From Xiphophorus maculatus (taxonomy: Eukaryota; Chordata; Actinopteri; Cyprinodontiformes; Poeciliidae): DNA of 64,000 nucleotides. Below the pieces are notes generated by a model that saw nothing but the letters and a program-made list of their open reading frames with translations, was not told the origin of the DNA and made no database searches. The position numbers and the translations under genes are program-made. Numbering within the stretch: position 1 is the first letter of the stretch; each line of letters opens with the position of its first letter. The stretch spans positions 29,386,245 to 29,450,244 of the forward strand of contig NC_036447.1 of assembly GCF_002775205.1 (NCBI RefSeq), given 5' to 3'. Positions 61,762 to 64,000 of this stretch are shown piece after piece.

Positions 61762-62496
61762 TCAGTTTTGGAACCAGCCGATGACATAGCTGCAGAGGCC
61801 ATGGAAGCTCTTCCAGCAGTACTCCGTGGCGAGGCGGGATGCCCTAGACGCCGGCTCCTCGGTGGGACGGGGAGCGGTCTTTGCCGGCTTGGGGGTGCTT
61901 CTCTTGCCCTGGGAGCCTCTGCCTGGCAGAGGTTTAGCTGGCTGAGGCTGCAGCTTTGTGGGCTGATGGGTGCCGGTGGGTTTGTTCTGCACTGCTGGCG
62001 CCGCTGGTTTGCGTTGCTCCTGACCGGGCTTTGCAGACTTTGGAGCTGAAGTCTTGGGCCAGGAGGTCATAAAGGTCATCTGAGTCTCATCAGAGTACTT
62101 CCTGCACATATGAGGGCGGTAGATTTTGGCCCCCTGGCAGGCGTTCTTCAGCTTCCTCAGCTCCCACGTCATCTGGACGAAGTAGTGCCGAGGGTTCTTG
62201 TTGTAGGCTCCACATTGGTTCGGTTGGCCCTGGAAGTCACAGTAGTAGGAGCGCCCCGTAGCCTGGCTCGGGGATCTGCAGGAGACACGCAGACGGGTGA
62301 AGTTTCCCGCTGCGGACACCCCCATGGTGCATGAGTCCTTTATCTTGGTGGTGAATCTGACGGTGTGGTCCCAGACGCTGGACTGCTGCTGTGGCTGTTT
62401 GCTGTCGTTGCTGCTGTCGTTGCTATGGGGGTTGGATCCGCAAACAGCTGCCACCAAAAGCAGCGGCAACATCGCGACTTTCATCCCAGTCCTCAT
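61762..62496 (-). CDS. fgfbp2: fibroblast growth factor-binding protein 2
   Basis: A secreted FGF-binding-protein family member, 244 aa in one coding exon, from an ATG in good context (agagccATGA). The signal peptide is MLPLLLVAAVCGS (within residues 1-21). The mature part has eight cysteines, as in FGFBP2: DSCTM, RVSC, SYYCDFQGQPNQC, RKLKNACQGAKIYRP, HMCRK and the C-terminal EYCWKSFHGLCSYVIGWF. The last motif closely matches the human FGFBP2 tail (EHCWKPFQALC). Residues ~150-220 are a Pro/Lys/Gln-rich linker. A TATA-like AATAAAA lies about 80 bases upstream. The first position is often another Met in orthologs; MKVAML is an alternative start four codons in. Confidence 0.93.
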   Translation of the reverse strand: MRTGMKVAMLPLLLVAAVCGSNPHSNDSSNDSKQPQQQSSVWDHTVRFTTKIKDSCTMGVSAAGNFTRLRVSCRSPSQATGRSYYCDFQGQPNQCGAYNKNPRHYFVQMTWELRKLKNACQGAKIYRPHMCRKYSDETQMTFMTSWPKTSAPKSAKPGQEQRKPAAPAVQNKPTGTHQPTKLQPQPAKPLPGRGSQGKRSTPKPAKTAPRPTEEPASRASRLATEYCWKSFHGLCSYVIGWFQN

Positions 62497-63109
62497 GGCT
62501 CTTGGCTGCTGCGAGGCACGGCTCCGTTCGCTCCTAAGGCACGCAAATGCAAACTTTTCAAGCTTGACAGATGGTTTTATTCATGATTCAGACGTAAACT
62601 CCTCCTCCACTTGCTAAGCTATGGGACGTTTTAAAAATGATCGACGAGACGGCTGGAAGGGGAAGAGGGCGCAGAAACCACAGGAGAAACAGGAGAAGCT
62701 GATGAAAAGCAAGAGGCATAAGAGAGGCTCACACATGAGGCCAGATGTTGGGGAACAGGAGGACCATTGACCATTGATGAGAAGGAGAGCAGCAGGAAAA
62801 TGGAACTAAAATCCTGAAAGAATATTTGCCTCCTTACAGATTTCTTCCGTTCTTTTTTTTTCCTTTGTCAGGCTTGGGATCTTTAAGATCATCAAATAAT
62901 TTTAATATGAGACCAGATTAACTTGAGCATCTACAAAAGAGAGCATTCCAATGATTTTATTTTTATTTTTGTGTGAAAAAGCAAGGGCTGGTTGTGAAAC
63001 CTTGGCGACAACGCGACTTTTACATCTCCTTCATAGAGGGCAGGAGTTCTTGTTTTATCAGTTATGGCAAGTCATCCAGGTGCTGAAGCAATGAAACAAC
63101 CCCACATCA

Positions 63110-63215
63110 CCACACTACCACCGCCATGTTTGATGTTTTAGTTCTGAAATGATTGGTTTAAAAGCTACAAAAGAAAAAAAACGCATAAAAGACCCCAAAG
63201 AATCATGAAATTTAT
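63110..63215 (+). repeat. dispersed repeat, copy 2 (flanks fgfbp2)
   Basis: Direct-repeat partner of 61201-61305. No open frame of note; probably a fragment of an older transposon. Confidence 0.8.
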
Positions 63216-63389
63216 CCAGATGTTTGTCAGCAAATACTTAATACTCTCACCAGTTCTTGCCTATAGTCTCATTCTTTCTGTGTAACAGAGGCAAGTGGGG
63301 CTTTGCAGTGCTTTATATGTTGTTGGGTTCTTTTGTTACTTCCTGGAGTCAATAAATGCGTTCCTGTGACAAATGTCTTCAAGATTTTG

Positions 63390-63740
63390 ACAATATTCCG
63401 CTAATGTCGAAAAACAAAAATACAATTTCGTAATTACTGTGTTTCCATTAAATAAGAAAGTCAATTAAAATCACATTGACGTGAGATCAGTAAAAAACAT
63501 GATCCTTCAACTACTTCCTGTCTTCTTCTTCATGGTTTGTGCCAGTGGAAACATCTGGTTGTTCACGTGATGCAAAAAAGTATTTCCTTTGCAGTTTTGC
63601 GAGATAAACCAGTTGTGTTACGATTAAAAACAACAACAAAAAAAACTCATTCTAGTGGGAAAGCTTTTTAACGACAAAGAAGAGTTTTCCTGAAACTGCC
63701 GTGTTTCTATTAAGGGAATTTATTTTCAAAATGTCAAATA
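63390..63740 (+). repeat. dispersed repeat, copy 3
   Basis: Shares ttcctgtcttcttcttcatg, gtttgtgccagtggaaacat and tttgcagttttgcgagataa with the 36.3-kb copy. Confidence 0.65.
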
Positions 63741-64000
63741 CCGCAGTTATATGATCAATCGAAACGGTGCACTCTTAGCATCATTTTTGCAGGACGGCTG
63801 CCTCTCTGGAGGTACAACTCTGTTCTGTTTTAGTACTTGTGAATAATGGCTGTATCTGTATTTTATTGGAATATGAAAACCTTTAAAATGGTGTTTCTTA
63901 AATGTTTTTGAGCTTCTTTAGCTCAGGGCACGACATGTTGCTTTAGCCTGATTGATTTCGTCAGACACGTTCCATTAAAGTAATCCATAGATTTTTCTAA

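Larger units (their letters stand above)
62640..64000. other. region right of fgfbp2
   Basis: Apart from the 63110-63215 repeat and a dispersed repeat at about 63390-63740, nothing clear is seen. A 19-base segment at 63789-63807 between a good acceptor (tttttgcag) and a donor (gtacaa) could be a micro-exon of the 60506 gene, but this is weak. Confidence 0.4.

Overview
The window looks like nuclear DNA from a teleost fish, probably a spiny-rayed (acanthomorph) species. The genes are small multi-exon vertebrate genes with GT-AG introns. They are embedded in AT-rich sequence full of fish-type microsatellites, MITEs, tRNA-derived SINEs and LINE tails. No search was run: gene identities come from reading spliced exons by eye against known vertebrate families.

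Layout. (1) 1-18.0 kb, minus strand: the 5' half of limch1 (LIM and calponin-homology domains 1). Twelve coding exons join in perfect phase. A CpG-rich first exon lies at 17.99 kb, an alternative first exon is likely at 8.3 kb, and the gene runs off the left edge before its LIM domain. (2) 20.6-25.7 kb, minus strand: complete uchl1, nine coding exons, 220 aa, catalytic Cys/His/Asp intact, TATA box present. (3) 29.2-41.9 kb, plus strand: complete anxa5-type annexin, thirteen exons, 317 aa, divergent from uchl1. (4) 50.2-51.3 kb, minus strand: fgfbp1-like gene. (5) 53.5-59.5 kb: two nearly identical single-exon TRIM genes (RING, B-boxes, coiled coil, PRY-SPRY), tail to tail, with a long (TTA)n/(TAA)n palindrome beside the second. 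(6) 60.5-60.8 kb, plus strand: probable first coding exon of an unrecognised single-pass membrane protein. (7) 61.8-62.5 kb, minus strand: fgfbp2.

limch1, uchl1, fgfbp1 and fgfbp2 have human orthologs on 4p and ANXA5 on 4q, so the block looks like an ancient chromosome-4 linkage group. The products do not form a pathway: actomyosin scaffold, neuronal deubiquitinase, calcium/phospholipid binding protein and secreted FGF carriers. The lineage-specific part is the TRIM pair, probably antiviral or immune E3 ligases. Identity between the copies is interrupted by concentrated divergence in the B-box region and the SPRY domain, and only copy 1 keeps an interferon-response-like element. This is the most interesting part of the window.

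The non-genic sequence holds several recognisable dispersed families: a TTAA-flanked AGGGGCAGTAT element (6 copies), a fold-back element (4 copies), hAT-like elements, a probable solo LTR inside a LINE, and others.
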